Source of the DNA: Pseudomonas marginalis
Lineage (GTDB): Bacteria > Pseudomonadota > Gammaproteobacteria > Pseudomonadales > Pseudomonadaceae
Assembly (NCBI RefSeq): GCF_024169655.1
Contig: NZ_JALJWV010000001.1
Coordinates: 6,244,001-6,308,000 of the forward strand
Direction: 5' to 3'
Length of the DNA: 64,000 nt
Part shown: positions 33,725 through 42,820 of the stretch, one piece after another
How the letters are laid out: the number at the start of each line of letters is the position of its first letter
Numbering within the stretch: the stretch's first letter is position 1
Notes under the pieces: model-generated
Seen by the model: only the letters and a program-made list of their open reading frames with translations
Told to the model about the DNA's origin: nothing
Databases searched by the model: none
Translations under genes and position numbers: made by a program

Positions 33725-35098
33725 TCAGAAAAAGCTCAGCCCCACGTGGAACAGCTTCTCCACATCGCGGATATATTTTTTATCCACCAGGAACAGGATC
33801 ACATGGTCACCGGTGGCAATTACCGTGTCGTCGTGGGCAATGATCACTTCTTCATCGCGAATGATCGCGCCGATGGTGGTGCCCGGCGGCAAGCCGATGT
33901 CGCGGATGGCCTTGCCGATGACCTTGCTCGACTTCGAATCGCCATGGGCGATCGCCTCGATGGCTTCCGCCGCGCCCCTGCGCAGCGAGTGTACGCTGAC
34001 GATATCGCCACGGCGCACGTGGGTGAGCAAGGTGCCGATGGTGGCCAACTGCGGGCTGATGGCGATGTCGATATCGCCGCCCTGGACCAGATCGACATAC
34101 GCCGGGTTATTGATGATGGTCATCACCTTCTTCGCCCCCAGCCGCTTGGCCAGCAGCGACGACATGATGTTGGCCTCGTCATCGTTGGTCAGGGCCAGGA
34201 AGATATCGGCATCGGCGATGTTTTCTTCCATCAGCAGGTCGCGGTCCGAGGCGCTGCCTTGCAGGACCACGGTGCTGTCGAGGGTGTCGGACAAATACCG
34301 GCAGCGCGCCGGGCTCATCTCGATGATCTTCACCTGGTAGCGGCTCTCGATCGCCTCGGCCAAGCGTTCACCGATCTGCCCGCCACCGGCGATGACGATG
34401 CGTTTATACGTCTCGTCGAGACGGCGCATTTCGCTCATCACGGCACGAATATTCGCTTTGGCGGCGATGAAGAAGACTTCGTCGTCGGCCTCGATCACCG
34501 TGTCGCCCTGGGGCAGGATCGGCCGGTCACGTCGGAAAATCGCCGCTACGCGGGTTTCCACATTCGGCATGTGCTCACGTAGCTGGCGCAGTTGCTGGCC
34601 GACCAATGGGCCGCCGTAATAGGCCTTCACGGCGACCAGTTGCGCTTTGCCGTCGGCGAAGTCGATCACCTGCAAGGCGCCGGGAATTTCGATCAGGCGC
34701 TTGATGTAATGGGTGACCACCTGCTCCGGGCTGATCAGGACGTCCACCGGGATCGCATCGTTGTCGAACAGGCCGGCGCGGGTCAGGTAGGCGGCTTCAC
34801 GCACCCGGGCGATCTTGGTCGGGGTGTGGAACAGCGTGTGGGCGACCTGGCACGCGACCATATTGGTCTCGTCGCTGTTGGTCACAGCCACCAGCATGTC
34901 GGCATCGTCGGCACCCGCCTGACGCAGCACCGTAGGAAACGACGCACGGCCCTGTACGGTACGAATATCCAGGCGGTCGCCCAGGTTGCGCAGGCGCTCG
35001 GCATCGGTGTCGACCACGGTGATGTCGTTGGCTTCGCCGGCCAAATGTTCGGCCAGCGTGCCACCGACCTGCCCTGCCCCAAGGATGATGATTTTCAT
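33725..35098 (-). CDS. trkA: Trk system potassium transporter TrkA
   Basis: Cytoplasmic NAD(H)-binding regulator of TrkH/TrkG K+ channels (457 aa). There are two RCK modules: an N-terminal Rossmann loop GAGQVGGTLAEHL with the acidic end VVDTDAERL, and a second GGGQIGERLAEAI near residue 235. Each is followed by an RCK_C region. It is 22 bases downstream of rsmB, the usual fmt-rsmB-trkA order. Confidence 0.97.
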   Translation of the reverse strand: MKIIILGAGQVGGTLAEHLAGEANDITVVDTDAERLRNLGDRLDIRTVQGRASFPTVLRQAGADDADMLVAVTNSDETNMVACQVAHTLFHTPTKIARVREAAYLTRAGLFDNDAIPVDVLISPEQVVTHYIKRLIEIPGALQVIDFADGKAQLVAVKAYYGGPLVGQQLRQLREHMPNVETRVAAIFRRDRPILPQGDTVIEADDEVFFIAAKANIRAVMSEMRRLDETYKRIVIAGGGQIGERLAEAIESRYQVKIIEMSPARCRYLSDTLDSTVVLQGSASDRDLLMEENIADADIFLALTNDDEANIMSSLLAKRLGAKKVMTIINNPAYVDLVQGGDIDIAISPQLATIGTLLTHVRRGDIVSVHSLRRGAAEAIEAIAHGDSKSSKVIGKAIRDIGLPPGTTIGAIIRDEEVIIAHDDTVIATGDHVILFLVDKKYIRDVEKLFHVGLSFF

Positions 35099-35120
35099 CC
35101 GGTCACTCCCTTTAAACCGT

Positions 35121-36431
35121 TCAGCCGCGTGCGGCGGCGATCTTGATCAGCTTGGCGTAGTAGAAGCCATCGTGCCCGCCTTCTTGCGCAAGCAATTGGC
35201 GACCGTGGGGCTGCTTGATGCCGGCTGCCGTAGCGAGGTCCAGCTCCCGTGCGCCGCTGGTGCGGGCGAGGAAGGCTGCGATGACCTCGGTGTTCTCGGT
35301 GGGCAAGGTGGAACAGGTGGCGTAAAGCAGGATGCCGCCGACTTCCAGGGTCGGCCACAACGCGTCGAGCAGTTCGCCTTGCAGCACGGCGAGGGCGGCG
35401 ATGTCGTCGGGTTGGCGGGTCAGCTTGATGTCCGGGTGGCGACGGATCACGCCGGTGGCGGAACACGGCGCATCGAGCAGGATGCGCTGGAACGGCTTGC
35501 CGTCCCACCAGGTGGCGGTGTCGCGGCCGTCGGCGGCAATCAGCTCGGCGCTCAGGCCCAGGCGTGCGAGATTTTCCCGCACGCGCACCAGGCGCTTGGC
35601 TTCCAAGTCGACGGCGACGACACCGGCCAGGTCTTTTTCGACTTCGAGGATGTGACAAGTCTTACCGCCGGGTGCGCAGCAGGCGTCCAGCACGCGCTGG
35701 CCCGGGGCCAGGTCGAGCAGGTCGGCCGCCAGTTGCGCAGCTTCGTCCTGCACGCTGATCCAGCCTTCGGCGAAGCCCGGCAGGCTGCGCACATCGGTGG
35801 CGGCGTCGAGCACAATGCCGTCGGGGCTGTACACGCACGGCGTGGCCGCGATGCCTGCATCGGTCAGCAATTGCAGGTAGGCATCACGGCGGTGATGGCG
35901 ACGGTTGACCCGTAGGATCATCGGCGGGTGCGCATTGTTCGCTGCGCAGATGGCTTCCCATTGCTCGGGCCAGAAGGCTTTCAGGGATTTTTGCAGCCAG
36001 CGCGGGTGCGCGGTACGCACCACCGGGTCATGTTCGAGTTCGGCCAGCAGCGCTTCGCTTTCGCGTTGGGCACGGCGCAGTACGGCGTTGAGCAGGGCTT
36101 TGGCCCAGGGCTTTTTCAGCTTCTCGGCGCAACCGACGGTTTCACCGATGGCGGCGTGGGCCGGCACGCGGGTGTAGAGCAATTGATAAAGGCCCACCAG
36201 CAGCAGCGCTTCCACATCGGCATCGGCCGCCTTGAACGGTTTTTGCAGCAGCTTGGCCGCCAGCGCCGACAGCCGCGGCTGCCAGCGCGCGGTGCCGAAG
36301 GCCAGGTCCTGGGTGAAACCGCGATCGCGGTCTTCGACCTTATCCAACTGGGTCGGCAGCGAACTGTTCAGCGAAGCCTTGCCGTTGAGTACGGCGGCCA
36401 GGGCCTTGGCGGCGGCCAGACGCGGGTTCAT
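35121..36431 (-). CDS. rsmB: 16S rRNA (cytosine-C5)-methyltransferase RsmB
   Basis: Methylates C967 of 16S rRNA using SAM (436 aa). An N-terminal NusB-like RNA-binding domain spans about 1-140. The catalytic domain has SAM motif LDACCAPGGKTCH, the catalytic-loop PC motif DAPCSATGVIRRHPDIK and the nucleophile motif ATCS. It overlaps fmt by four bases (ATGA). Confidence 0.97.
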   Translation of the reverse strand: MNPRLAAAKALAAVLNGKASLNSSLPTQLDKVEDRDRGFTQDLAFGTARWQPRLSALAAKLLQKPFKAADADVEALLLVGLYQLLYTRVPAHAAIGETVGCAEKLKKPWAKALLNAVLRRAQRESEALLAELEHDPVVRTAHPRWLQKSLKAFWPEQWEAICAANNAHPPMILRVNRRHHRRDAYLQLLTDAGIAATPCVYSPDGIVLDAATDVRSLPGFAEGWISVQDEAAQLAADLLDLAPGQRVLDACCAPGGKTCHILEVEKDLAGVVAVDLEAKRLVRVRENLARLGLSAELIAADGRDTATWWDGKPFQRILLDAPCSATGVIRRHPDIKLTRQPDDIAALAVLQGELLDALWPTLEVGGILLYATCSTLPTENTEVIAAFLARTSGARELDLATAAGIKQPHGRQLLAQEGGHDGFYYAKLIKIAAARG

Positions 36432-37381
36432 TGGGCTGCCACCCCGAGCATCGTGCCCACGGCAAATTTCTCACGACGACTGTTGAACAAGTCGCTGAAA
36501 TTAAGCGCCTTGCCGCCGGGCAATTGCAGACGGGTCAGACACAACGCCTGTTCACCGCAGGCGACCAGCAGGCCGTCCTTGCTGGCGCCGATGATTTCAC
36601 CGGGGGCGCCCTTGCCGTCGGCCAGGGTGGCGGCGAGTACTTTCAAGGCCTCACCATTGAGGGTGCTGTGGCAGATCGGCCACGGGTTGAACGCGCGCAC
36701 CAGGCGCTCCAGTTCCACGGCCGGGCGGCTCCAGTCGAGGCGCGCCTCGTCCTTGTTCAGCTTGTGCGCGTAAGTCGCCAGGCTATCGTCCTGCACCTCG
36801 CCTTCCAGGGTGCCGGCAGCGAGCCCGGCGATGGCCTGGATCACGGCCGGCGGGCCCATCTCGGCCAGGCGATCGTGCAGGCTGCCGCCGGTGTCTTCGG
36901 CGGTGATCGGGGTGCTGACTTTCAGCAGCATCGGGCCGGTATCCAGGCCCGCTTCCATGCGCATCACGGTCACGCCGCTTTCGCTGTCGCCCGCTTCCAC
37001 GGCGCGCTGGATCGGCGCCGCACCGCGCCAGCGTGGCAGCAGCGAAGCATGGCTGTTGATGCAACCCAGGCGTGGGATATCGAGAACCACTTGGGGCAGG
37101 ATCAAACCGTAGGCCACCACCACCAGCAGGTCCGGTTTCAGCGCGGCCAACTCGGCCTGGGCCTCGGCGTTGCGCAGGGTCGGCGGTTGCAGCACGGGAA
37201 TGTTGTGCTCCAGCGCCAGTTGCTTGACCGGGCTCGGCATCAGTTTTTGCCCGCGACCGGCCGGGCGATCCGGCTGGGTGTACACCGCGACGATGTCATA
37301 AGGGCTGGCAAGCAGCGCCTTGAGGTGTTCAGCGGCGAATTCGGGTGTGCCGGCAAAAACAATGCGCAGTGGCTCGGTCAT
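36428..37381 (-). CDS. fmt: Methionyl-tRNA formyltransferase
   Basis: Formylates initiator Met-tRNA with 10-formyl-tetrahydrofolate (317 aa). The N-terminal formyltransferase domain contains IVFAGTPEFAA and the catalytic stretch INSHASLLPRWRGAAPIQ. A C-terminal OB-like domain binds tRNA. It lies downstream of def, but a terminator-like hairpin sits in the 69-base gap between them. Confidence 0.97.
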   Translation of the reverse strand: MTEPLRIVFAGTPEFAAEHLKALLASPYDIVAVYTQPDRPAGRGQKLMPSPVKQLALEHNIPVLQPPTLRNAEAQAELAALKPDLLVVVAYGLILPQVVLDIPRLGCINSHASLLPRWRGAAPIQRAVEAGDSESGVTVMRMEAGLDTGPMLLKVSTPITAEDTGGSLHDRLAEMGPPAVIQAIAGLAAGTLEGEVQDDSLATYAHKLNKDEARLDWSRPAVELERLVRAFNPWPICHSTLNGEALKVLAATLADGKGAPGEIIGASKDGLLVACGEQALCLTRLQLPGGKALNFSDLFNSRREKFAVGTMLGVAAQ

Positions 37382-37404
37382 GGGCGTTCTCGGTTAACAA
37401 CAGT

Positions 37405-37438
37405 CACAAAAGAAAAAGGCTTGCCGCAGCAAGCCTTT
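37405..37438 (-). terminator. Terminator-like hairpin between def and fmt
   Basis: Stem AAAGGCTTGC (37415-37424) / GCAAGCCTTT (37429-37438) is followed on the minus strand by TTCTTTTG. It lies just after the def stop and 24 bases before the fmt start, so part of the def transcription should end here. Confidence 0.75.
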
Positions 37439-37450
37439 GGAAGAAGGGCA

Positions 37451-37957
37451 TCAAGCTTGCTGGCGGTGCTTTTTTTCCAGCTTCTTCTTGATCCGGTCAC
37501 GTTTGAGCGTGGACAGGTAATCGACAAACAGCTTGCCGTTGAGGTGGTCGCATTCGTGCTGGATACACACCGCCAGCAGGCCTTCGGCAACCTGCTCGAA
37601 AGGCTTGCCGTCGCGGTCCAGGGCTTTGATTTTCACGCGCACCGGGCGTTCGACGTTCTCGTAGAACTCCGGCACCGACAGGCAACCTTCCTGGTATTCG
37701 CCCATTTCGTCGGTCAGCGCTTCGAACTCGGGGTTGATGAACACCCGTGGCTCGCTGCGATCTTCGGACAGGTCCATCACCACGACACGCTGATGCACGT
37801 TGACCTGGGTCGCGGCGAGGCCGATGCCCGGGGCTTCATACATTGTTTCAAACATGTCATCGACCAACTGACGAACCTTGTCGTCCACTACGGCCACCGG
37901 TTTGGCGATCGTGCGCAGGCGCGAGTCGGGGAATTCGAGGATGTTCAAAATAGCCAT
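37451..37957 (-). CDS. def: Peptide deformylase
   Basis: Fe2+/Zn2+ metallohydrolase (168 aa) that removes the N-formyl group from nascent proteins. The three family motifs are GIGLAATQV (motif 1), EGCLSVP (motif 2, metal-binding Cys) and QHECDHLNG (motif 3, HExxH). Length is typical. It is divergent from the LysM-less secreted protein gene, with 135 bases between the starts. Confidence 0.97.
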   Translation of the reverse strand: MAILNILEFPDSRLRTIAKPVAVVDDKVRQLVDDMFETMYEAPGIGLAATQVNVHQRVVVMDLSEDRSEPRVFINPEFEALTDEMGEYQEGCLSVPEFYENVERPVRVKIKALDRDGKPFEQVAEGLLAVCIQHECDHLNGKLFVDYLSTLKRDRIKKKLEKKHRQQA

Positions 37958-38092
37958 AAGCGTAATTGCTGCACATGTGAGGTAAAGGCAAATCGGCGTA
38001 GGGATGGACCCGCACGGCCGGTGTGGAACGCTCGGAAGCCGCGAAGGCTATGGCGTTTCACGCGAACGTACATAATAAAGGAGATTGACCCC

Positions 38093-38869
38093 ATGAGGAA
38101 ATCGCTACTCGTCTTGCTGCTCTGGGCGCCGTTCGCCCTGGCCCTGCTTCCATCGCCTGGCCTGCGCCTGGATCAACCGACGCAACAGGCCATCCAGCAA
38201 TTTTTGTTACACAATCGCATCCTCGATTCTCCCCTCGATCTCGATAACGCGCCCTACGTTGTCGCGGCAGAAGCCGGGCGTGTGCTGGGGGCCAATGGCG
38301 AGCGCGTGCATGCCCGCGGCGTCCTGGACCCGGCCCAACCGAGTTACGGGATCTTCCGCCGAGGCAAGGTCTACACCGACCCCCAAACCCAGGAGTTACT
38401 GGGGATCAACGCCGACGACATCGGCACCGCGCGCTGGGTGATGGCCGGCGATCTGACCACCCTTGCCGTGCAACGCGTCACCCAGGAAGTGCGCCCCGGC
38501 GACCGTTTACTCCATTCCGAGCCGCCCGTTGCGCTGGCCAGCCTGGAGGGCCAGCAGGCGGTGCCGTTTATTGAAGGGCAGATCATCGACGTACCCAAGG
38601 GTGTTACGCAGATCGGCGTGCTGGATGCCGTGACCCTGAATAAAGGCCGCCGCGACGGCCTGGTCGAAGGCCAACGGCTGAACGTGATCAAGACCGGCGC
38701 CACGGTACGCGACGTCCTCAGCGGCGCCCCGGTGAAACTGGCCGATGAGCGCGGCGGCACGCTGCTGGTGTTTCGCACCTATGAAAAGCTCAGTTACGGC
38801 CTGGTCCTCAGTGCCTCGCGGCCACTGGCGGTGATGGACCGTTTCGAGACTGCCCGTCAAACGCAATAA
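38093..38869 (+). CDS. Exported protein related to Pseudomonas LysM proteins but lacking the LysM domain
   Basis: 258 aa with an N-terminal signal peptide (MRKSLLVLLLWAPFALALL). The rest resembles the C-terminal part of the LysM protein usually encoded between def and dprA in Pseudomonas (segments YGIFRRGKVYTDP, LGINADDIG, IIDVPKGVTQIG, KLSYGLVLSASRPLAV). Those proteins are about 340 aa with a LysM near residues 25-85; here the signal peptide runs directly into the later domain. The start is ATG 38093 behind AAAGGAG. Function is unknown, probably envelope-related. Confidence 0.82.
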   Translation: MRKSLLVLLLWAPFALALLPSPGLRLDQPTQQAIQQFLLHNRILDSPLDLDNAPYVVAAEAGRVLGANGERVHARGVLDPAQPSYGIFRRGKVYTDPQTQELLGINADDIGTARWVMAGDLTTLAVQRVTQEVRPGDRLLHSEPPVALASLEGQQAVPFIEGQIIDVPKGVTQIGVLDAVTLNKGRRDGLVEGQRLNVIKTGATVRDVLSGAPVKLADERGGTLLVFRTYEKLSYGLVLSASRPLAVMDRFETARQTQ

Positions 38870-38898
38870 ATAGGTTGCTAAATAAGTTACCAACAGAG

Positions 38899-38907
38899 TT
38901 ATCCACA
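38899..38907. promoter_or_regulatory. DnaA box upstream of dprA
   Basis: Exact TTATCCACA 26 bases before the dprA start. A single box may be coincidental in a sequence that contains many; it could also act on dprA transcription. Confidence 0.4.
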
Positions 38908-38932
38908 GCTTGTTCCGGTCAAGGATGATCAG

Positions 38933-40027
38933 ATGTATCCGATAAACAACAGTGAAATTTCCCCGGCAGAACTGGAAGCCCGGCTACGTTTGCACAGGCT
39001 GCCCGATCTGGGTCCGAAGCGTTTTCGCCTGTTGATCGACGCGTTCGGCTGCGCCTCGAAGGCCCTCAGTGCGCCGGCCAGCGCCTGGCGCTCGCTGGGG
39101 TTGCCCGCCATCAGTGCCGAGGCCCGGCGCAGCCATGAAGTCCGCGAGGGTGCGGGTGCCGCGCTGGCCTGGCTGGCGCGTCCGGGCCAGCATTTATTGA
39201 TGTGGGACCAGCCTGAGTACCCCGCACTGCTGGCCCAGATCGATGATGCACCGCCGTTGTTATTCGTTGCCGGCGACCCTTCGATCCTGGAAAAACCCCA
39301 GTTGGCGATGGTTGGTAGCCGCCGCGCATCGCGCCCCGGCATGGACACCGCCGCCGCCTTCTCCCGCAGCCTGGCGAGCGCCGGTTTTGTCATCACCAGC
39401 GGCCTGGCCCTGGGCATTGACGGCGCGGCGCATCAAGCGGCTTTGGAGGTCGGCGGGCAGACAATCGGCGTACTCGGCACCGGCCTGGAAAAGTTTTATC
39501 CACAGCGCCACCGACGCCTCGCGGCAGCGATGATTGCCCAGGGCAGCGCGGTGGTTTCCGAGTTTCCGCTGGACGCCGCGCCCCAGGCCGGCAATTTCCC
39601 TCGGCGCAACCGCATCATCAGTGGTCTGTCGCTCGGCGTGTTGGTGGTGGAAGCCGGCATGGCCAGCGGTTCGCTGATCACCGCGCGGCTTGCGGCCGAG
39701 CAAGGGCGCGAGGTGTATGCGATTCCGGGCTCGATCCATCATCCAGGGGCCAAGGGGTGTCATCAGCTCATTCGCGATGGCGCGGTGTTGGTGGAAACCA
39801 TCGAGCACATTCTTGAAGGCTTGCGCGGGTGGCAGGCGCTGTCGCGTCCGGTGCCTCTGCCGGTGACCCATCCGCTGGTCGCACTGCTGCACGCTGCGCC
39901 GCACACCAGCGAAGCCTTGGCGATTGCCAGCGGGCGGCCGTTGTCCCAGGTGCTGGCGACACTCACCGAGTTGGAGCTGGAAGGCCAGGTGGTCTGCGAA
40001 AGCGGGCGCTGGCTCGCGCGCTGCTAG
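38933..40027 (+). CDS. dprA: DNA-processing protein DprA
   Basis: RecA loader for incoming single-stranded DNA in transformation (364 aa). A helical N-terminal region is followed by an extended Rossmann fold with GSRRASRPGMD, TSGLALGIDGAAHQAAL and SGLSLGVLVVEA. A C-terminal winged-helix (DML1-like) is at about 300-364. Pseudomonads keep the gene even where competence is not shown. It is followed by tsaC, the usual dprA-tsaC order. Confidence 0.95.
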   Translation: MYPINNSEISPAELEARLRLHRLPDLGPKRFRLLIDAFGCASKALSAPASAWRSLGLPAISAEARRSHEVREGAGAALAWLARPGQHLLMWDQPEYPALLAQIDDAPPLLFVAGDPSILEKPQLAMVGSRRASRPGMDTAAAFSRSLASAGFVITSGLALGIDGAAHQAALEVGGQTIGVLGTGLEKFYPQRHRRLAAAMIAQGSAVVSEFPLDAAPQAGNFPRRNRIISGLSLGVLVVEAGMASGSLITARLAAEQGREVYAIPGSIHHPGAKGCHQLIRDGAVLVETIEHILEGLRGWQALSRPVPLPVTHPLVALLHAAPHTSEALAIASGRPLSQVLATLTELELEGQVVCESGRWLARC

Positions 40028-40081
40028 GTTTTGTAACGAAGATCGGTAAACTGCGCAGAGCTTTAGTCCGGAGAGTGAGTA

Positions 40082-40639
40082 ATGGTCAACAGGTGGCGTG
40101 TGCTGGAAGCCGCACGAGAAATTCGCGCAGGCGCGGTGATTGCCTATCCAACCGAGGCGGTCTGGGGCCTGGGCTGTGACCCGTGGAACGAAGCGGCGGT
40201 GGACCGGCTGCTGGCGATCAAGAACCGCTCGGTGGATAAGGGCCTGATCCTGGTCGCGGATAATATCCGCCAGTTCGATTTTCTCTTCGAAGACTTCCCG
40301 CAAGACTGGATCGACCGCATGGCCAGCACCTGGCCGGGGCCGAATACCTGGCTGGTGCCTCATCAGAACCTGTTGCCGGAATGGGTCACAGGGGTGCATG
40401 ACACCGTGGCGCTGCGGGTCAGCGACCATCCGCTGGTGCGCGACTTGTGCTCATTGGTCGGGCCGTTGATTTCCACCTCGGCCAACCCCCAGGGCCGCCC
40501 GGCCGCCCGCACGCGGATTCGCGTCGAGCAGTACTTCCGTGGCCAGGTCGATCTGGTGTTGGGTGGCGCCCTCGGTGGGCGCAAGAACCCAAGCCTGATT
40601 CGCGACCTGGTGACGGGTGAGGTGTTGCGGCCGTCGTGA
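40082..40639 (+). CDS. tsaC: L-threonylcarbamoyladenylate synthase (YrdC/Sua5 type)
   Basis: Makes threonylcarbamoyl-AMP from threonine, bicarbonate and ATP for tRNA t6A37 modification (185 aa). The N-terminal AYPTEAVWGLGCDP and the basic KNRSVDKGLILVA loop define the YrdC domain; it has the short TsaC form without the Sua5 domain. It is 54 bases downstream of dprA. Confidence 0.95.
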   Translation: MVNRWRVLEAAREIRAGAVIAYPTEAVWGLGCDPWNEAAVDRLLAIKNRSVDKGLILVADNIRQFDFLFEDFPQDWIDRMASTWPGPNTWLVPHQNLLPEWVTGVHDTVALRVSDHPLVRDLCSLVGPLISTSANPQGRPAARTRIRVEQYFRGQVDLVLGGALGGRKNPSLIRDLVTGEVLRPS

Positions 40640-40650
40640 GACCGGGTCGT

Positions 40651-40722
40651 GGCCATCGCGGGCAAGCCCCCTCCCACAGACAACTCGGTCGAATGTGGGA
40701 GTGGGCTTGCCCGCGATGGCGC
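40651..40722. repeat. REP doublet between tsaC and qor
   Basis: GGCCATCGCGGGCAAGCCCC... at 40651 is repeated inverted as ...GGGCTTGCCCGCGATGGCGCC ending at 40722, joined by about 12 bases. It differs from the other doublets in the CGCGATGGC extension, so it is a different REP subgroup. It lies between convergent genes. Confidence 0.9.
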
Positions 40723-40749
40723 CCTTAACCACGCCAGAAATCCAAAGCC

Positions 40750-41727
40750 TTACGGCAACAGAATGGTCGACCCCGTCGTGCGCCGCCCCGACAACTCGGT
40801 CTGTGCCTTGGCCGCGTCCTTCAGCGAGAAGCGCTGATTGATATCGATGCGCACCTTGCCGCTCTTGATCATCGAGAACAGATCATCGGCCATGGCCTGC
40901 AAGTCCTTGGGGTTGCTGGCGTAGGTCGCCAGGGTCGGCCGGGTGACATACAGCGAGCCCTTGGCCGCCAGAATCCCCAGGTTCACCCCGTCCACCGCGC
41001 CCGAGGCGTTGCCGAAACTCACCACCAAGCCGCGTGGCGCCGCGCAGTCCAGCGAGGTCAGCCAGGTGTCCTTGCCGACGCCGTCGTACACCACCGGGCA
41101 TTTCTTGCCGTCGGTCAATTCCAGCACGCGCTGTGCGACGTTTTCCTTGCTGTAGTCGATGGTTGCCCAGGCGCCGAGGGATTTGGCCACCGCGGCTTTT
41201 TCCGGCGAGCTGACCGTGCCGATCAGCTTCACGCCCAGGGCCTTGGCCCACTGGCAGGCCAGGGAGCCCACGCCACCGGCTGCGGCGTGGAACAAAATGG
41301 TTTCGCCGCCCTTCAGCTCGTAGGTCTGGCGCAGCAGGTATTGCGTGGTCAGGCCCTTGAGCATCGCGCCGGCGGCTTGTTCGAAGCTGATGTCGTCCGG
41401 CAGGTGAACCAGGTTCGCGGCAGGCAATACGTGCAGTTCGCTGTAGGCACCCAACGGGCCACTGCCGTAGGCCACGCGGTCGCCGACCTTGAATTGCGTG
41501 ACCTCGCTGCCCACGGCGTCGACCACACCCGCGCCTTCCGCGCCCAGGCCCGATGGCAAGGCCGGCGGCGCGTACAAGCCGCTGCGGAAGTAGGTATCGA
41601 TGAAGTTCAGGCCAATGGCCGCGTTGCGCACCCGGACCTGCTGTGGGCCAGGCTCTGCTGGCGTGTAGTCCACATACTCAAGCACCTCGGGGCCGCCATG
41701 GGCGCTGAACTGGATACGTTTGGCCAT
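40750..41727 (-). CDS. qor: NADPH:quinone reductase (zinc-free MDR family)
   Basis: Quinone oxidoreductase (325 aa) with an N-terminal GroES-like domain (GAEGAGVVDAVG) and a Rossmann domain with AAAGGVGSLACQWAKALG. It lacks the Cys/His zinc ligands of alcohol dehydrogenases. The start MAKRIQFSAHG at 41727 is chosen; the frame is open 41 codons further. It is divergent from hemF over 160 bases. Confidence 0.93.
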   Translation of the reverse strand: MAKRIQFSAHGGPEVLEYVDYTPAEPGPQQVRVRNAAIGLNFIDTYFRSGLYAPPALPSGLGAEGAGVVDAVGSEVTQFKVGDRVAYGSGPLGAYSELHVLPAANLVHLPDDISFEQAAGAMLKGLTTQYLLRQTYELKGGETILFHAAAGGVGSLACQWAKALGVKLIGTVSSPEKAAVAKSLGAWATIDYSKENVAQRVLELTDGKKCPVVYDGVGKDTWLTSLDCAAPRGLVVSFGNASGAVDGVNLGILAAKGSLYVTRPTLATYASNPKDLQAMADDLFSMIKSGKVRIDINQRFSLKDAAKAQTELSGRRTTGSTILLP

Positions 41728-41887
41728 CTGCACTTCTCCTGGGTTCGAATTCGGGTAGCCCCCTATCGGACTCCTTAGCTTGATCTTCGTCAACTGCGAC
41801 GGACCTGAGTGCGGTGGTATCCTGTGCGCCCATTTGCCGCCGACGCCCAATGGCCTCGCGTAGCTTTGCCCGATTCAAGGTGATGCC

Positions 41888-42820
41888 ATGACTACCCGCA
41901 CCGAGGCTGTTAAAGCCTATCTGCTTGATCTGCAAGACCGTATTTGCAGCGCCCTGGAAACCTTCGAGACGGACACTCGCTTTATCGAAGACGCCTGGAC
42001 CCGGCCTGCCGGCGGCGGCGGTCGCACCCGTGTGATCGAAAACGGGGCGGTGATCGAAAAAGGCGGCGTCAACTTTTCCCACGTGTTTGGCAGCGGCCTG
42101 CCACCGTCCGCCAGCGCACATCGCCCTGAATTGGCCGGGCGCGGGTTTGAAGCCCTGGGGGTGTCGCTGGTGATTCACCCGCACAACCCGCATGTACCGA
42201 CTTCCCACGCCAACGTGCGCTTTTTCATCGCTGAAAAGGAAGGTGAAGAGCCGGTGTGGTGGTTCGGCGGTGGCTTCGACCTCACGCCCTACTACGCCAA
42301 CGAAGACGACTGCATCCACTGGCACCGCGTGGCCGAGCAGGCCTGCGCGCCGTTCGGTGCCGACGTTTATGCGCGCTACAAGGCCTGGTGCGACACCTAC
42401 TTCCACATCAAGCATCGCAACGAACCGCGCGGTATCGGCGGGCTGTTCTTCGATGACTTGAACGAATGGGACTTCGACACCTGCTTCGCCTTCATCCGTG
42501 CCATCGGCGATGCGTACATCGACGCCTACCTGCCGATCGTGCAGCGCCGTAAGGCGCAGGCCTATACCGAACAGCAGCGCGAGTTCCAGGAATTCCGCCG
42601 TGGTCGTTACGTTGAGTTCAACCTGGTCTACGACCGTGGCACCTTGTTCGGCCTGCAATCGGGCGGGCGTACCGAGTCGATCCTGATGTCGCTGCCGCCC
42701 CAGGTGCGCTGGAGCTACGACTGGAAAGCCGAGGCCGGCAGCGAAGAAGCGCGCCTCACCGACTACTTCCTGCAAGACCGCGACTGGCTCGGCGTGGCTG
42801 CGCCCAAGGCGGCTGTCTGA
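41888..42820 (+). CDS. hemF: Oxygen-dependent coproporphyrinogen III oxidase
   Basis: Converts coproporphyrinogen III to protoporphyrinogen IX with O2 (310 aa). Family landmarks are GGVNFSHVFG, the substrate-site WWFGGGFDLTPYY and the C-terminal GRYVEFNLVYDRGTLFGLQSGGR. Length is normal. Its TGA overlaps the ATG of aroE (TGATG), suggesting translational coupling. Confidence 0.97.
   Translation: MTTRTEAVKAYLLDLQDRICSALETFETDTRFIEDAWTRPAGGGGRTRVIENGAVIEKGGVNFSHVFGSGLPPSASAHRPELAGRGFEALGVSLVIHPHNPHVPTSHANVRFFIAEKEGEEPVWWFGGGFDLTPYYANEDDCIHWHRVAEQACAPFGADVYARYKAWCDTYFHIKHRNEPRGIGGLFFDDLNEWDFDTCFAFIRAIGDAYIDAYLPIVQRRKAQAYTEQQREFQEFRRGRYVEFNLVYDRGTLFGLQSGGRTESILMSLPPQVRWSYDWKAEAGSEEARLTDYFLQDRDWLGVAAPKAAV

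Noticed and set aside
33738..33753. parS-like sequence AGCCCCACGTGGAACA
   Set aside because: It has three mismatches in the left arm and lies in trkA coding sequence; only a half site matches, so it is not called without binding data.
36431..38092. Very long plus-strand extension in front of the LysM-less protein
   Set aside because: It is antisense to fmt and def. A clear signal peptide and ribosome-binding site place the true start at 38093.
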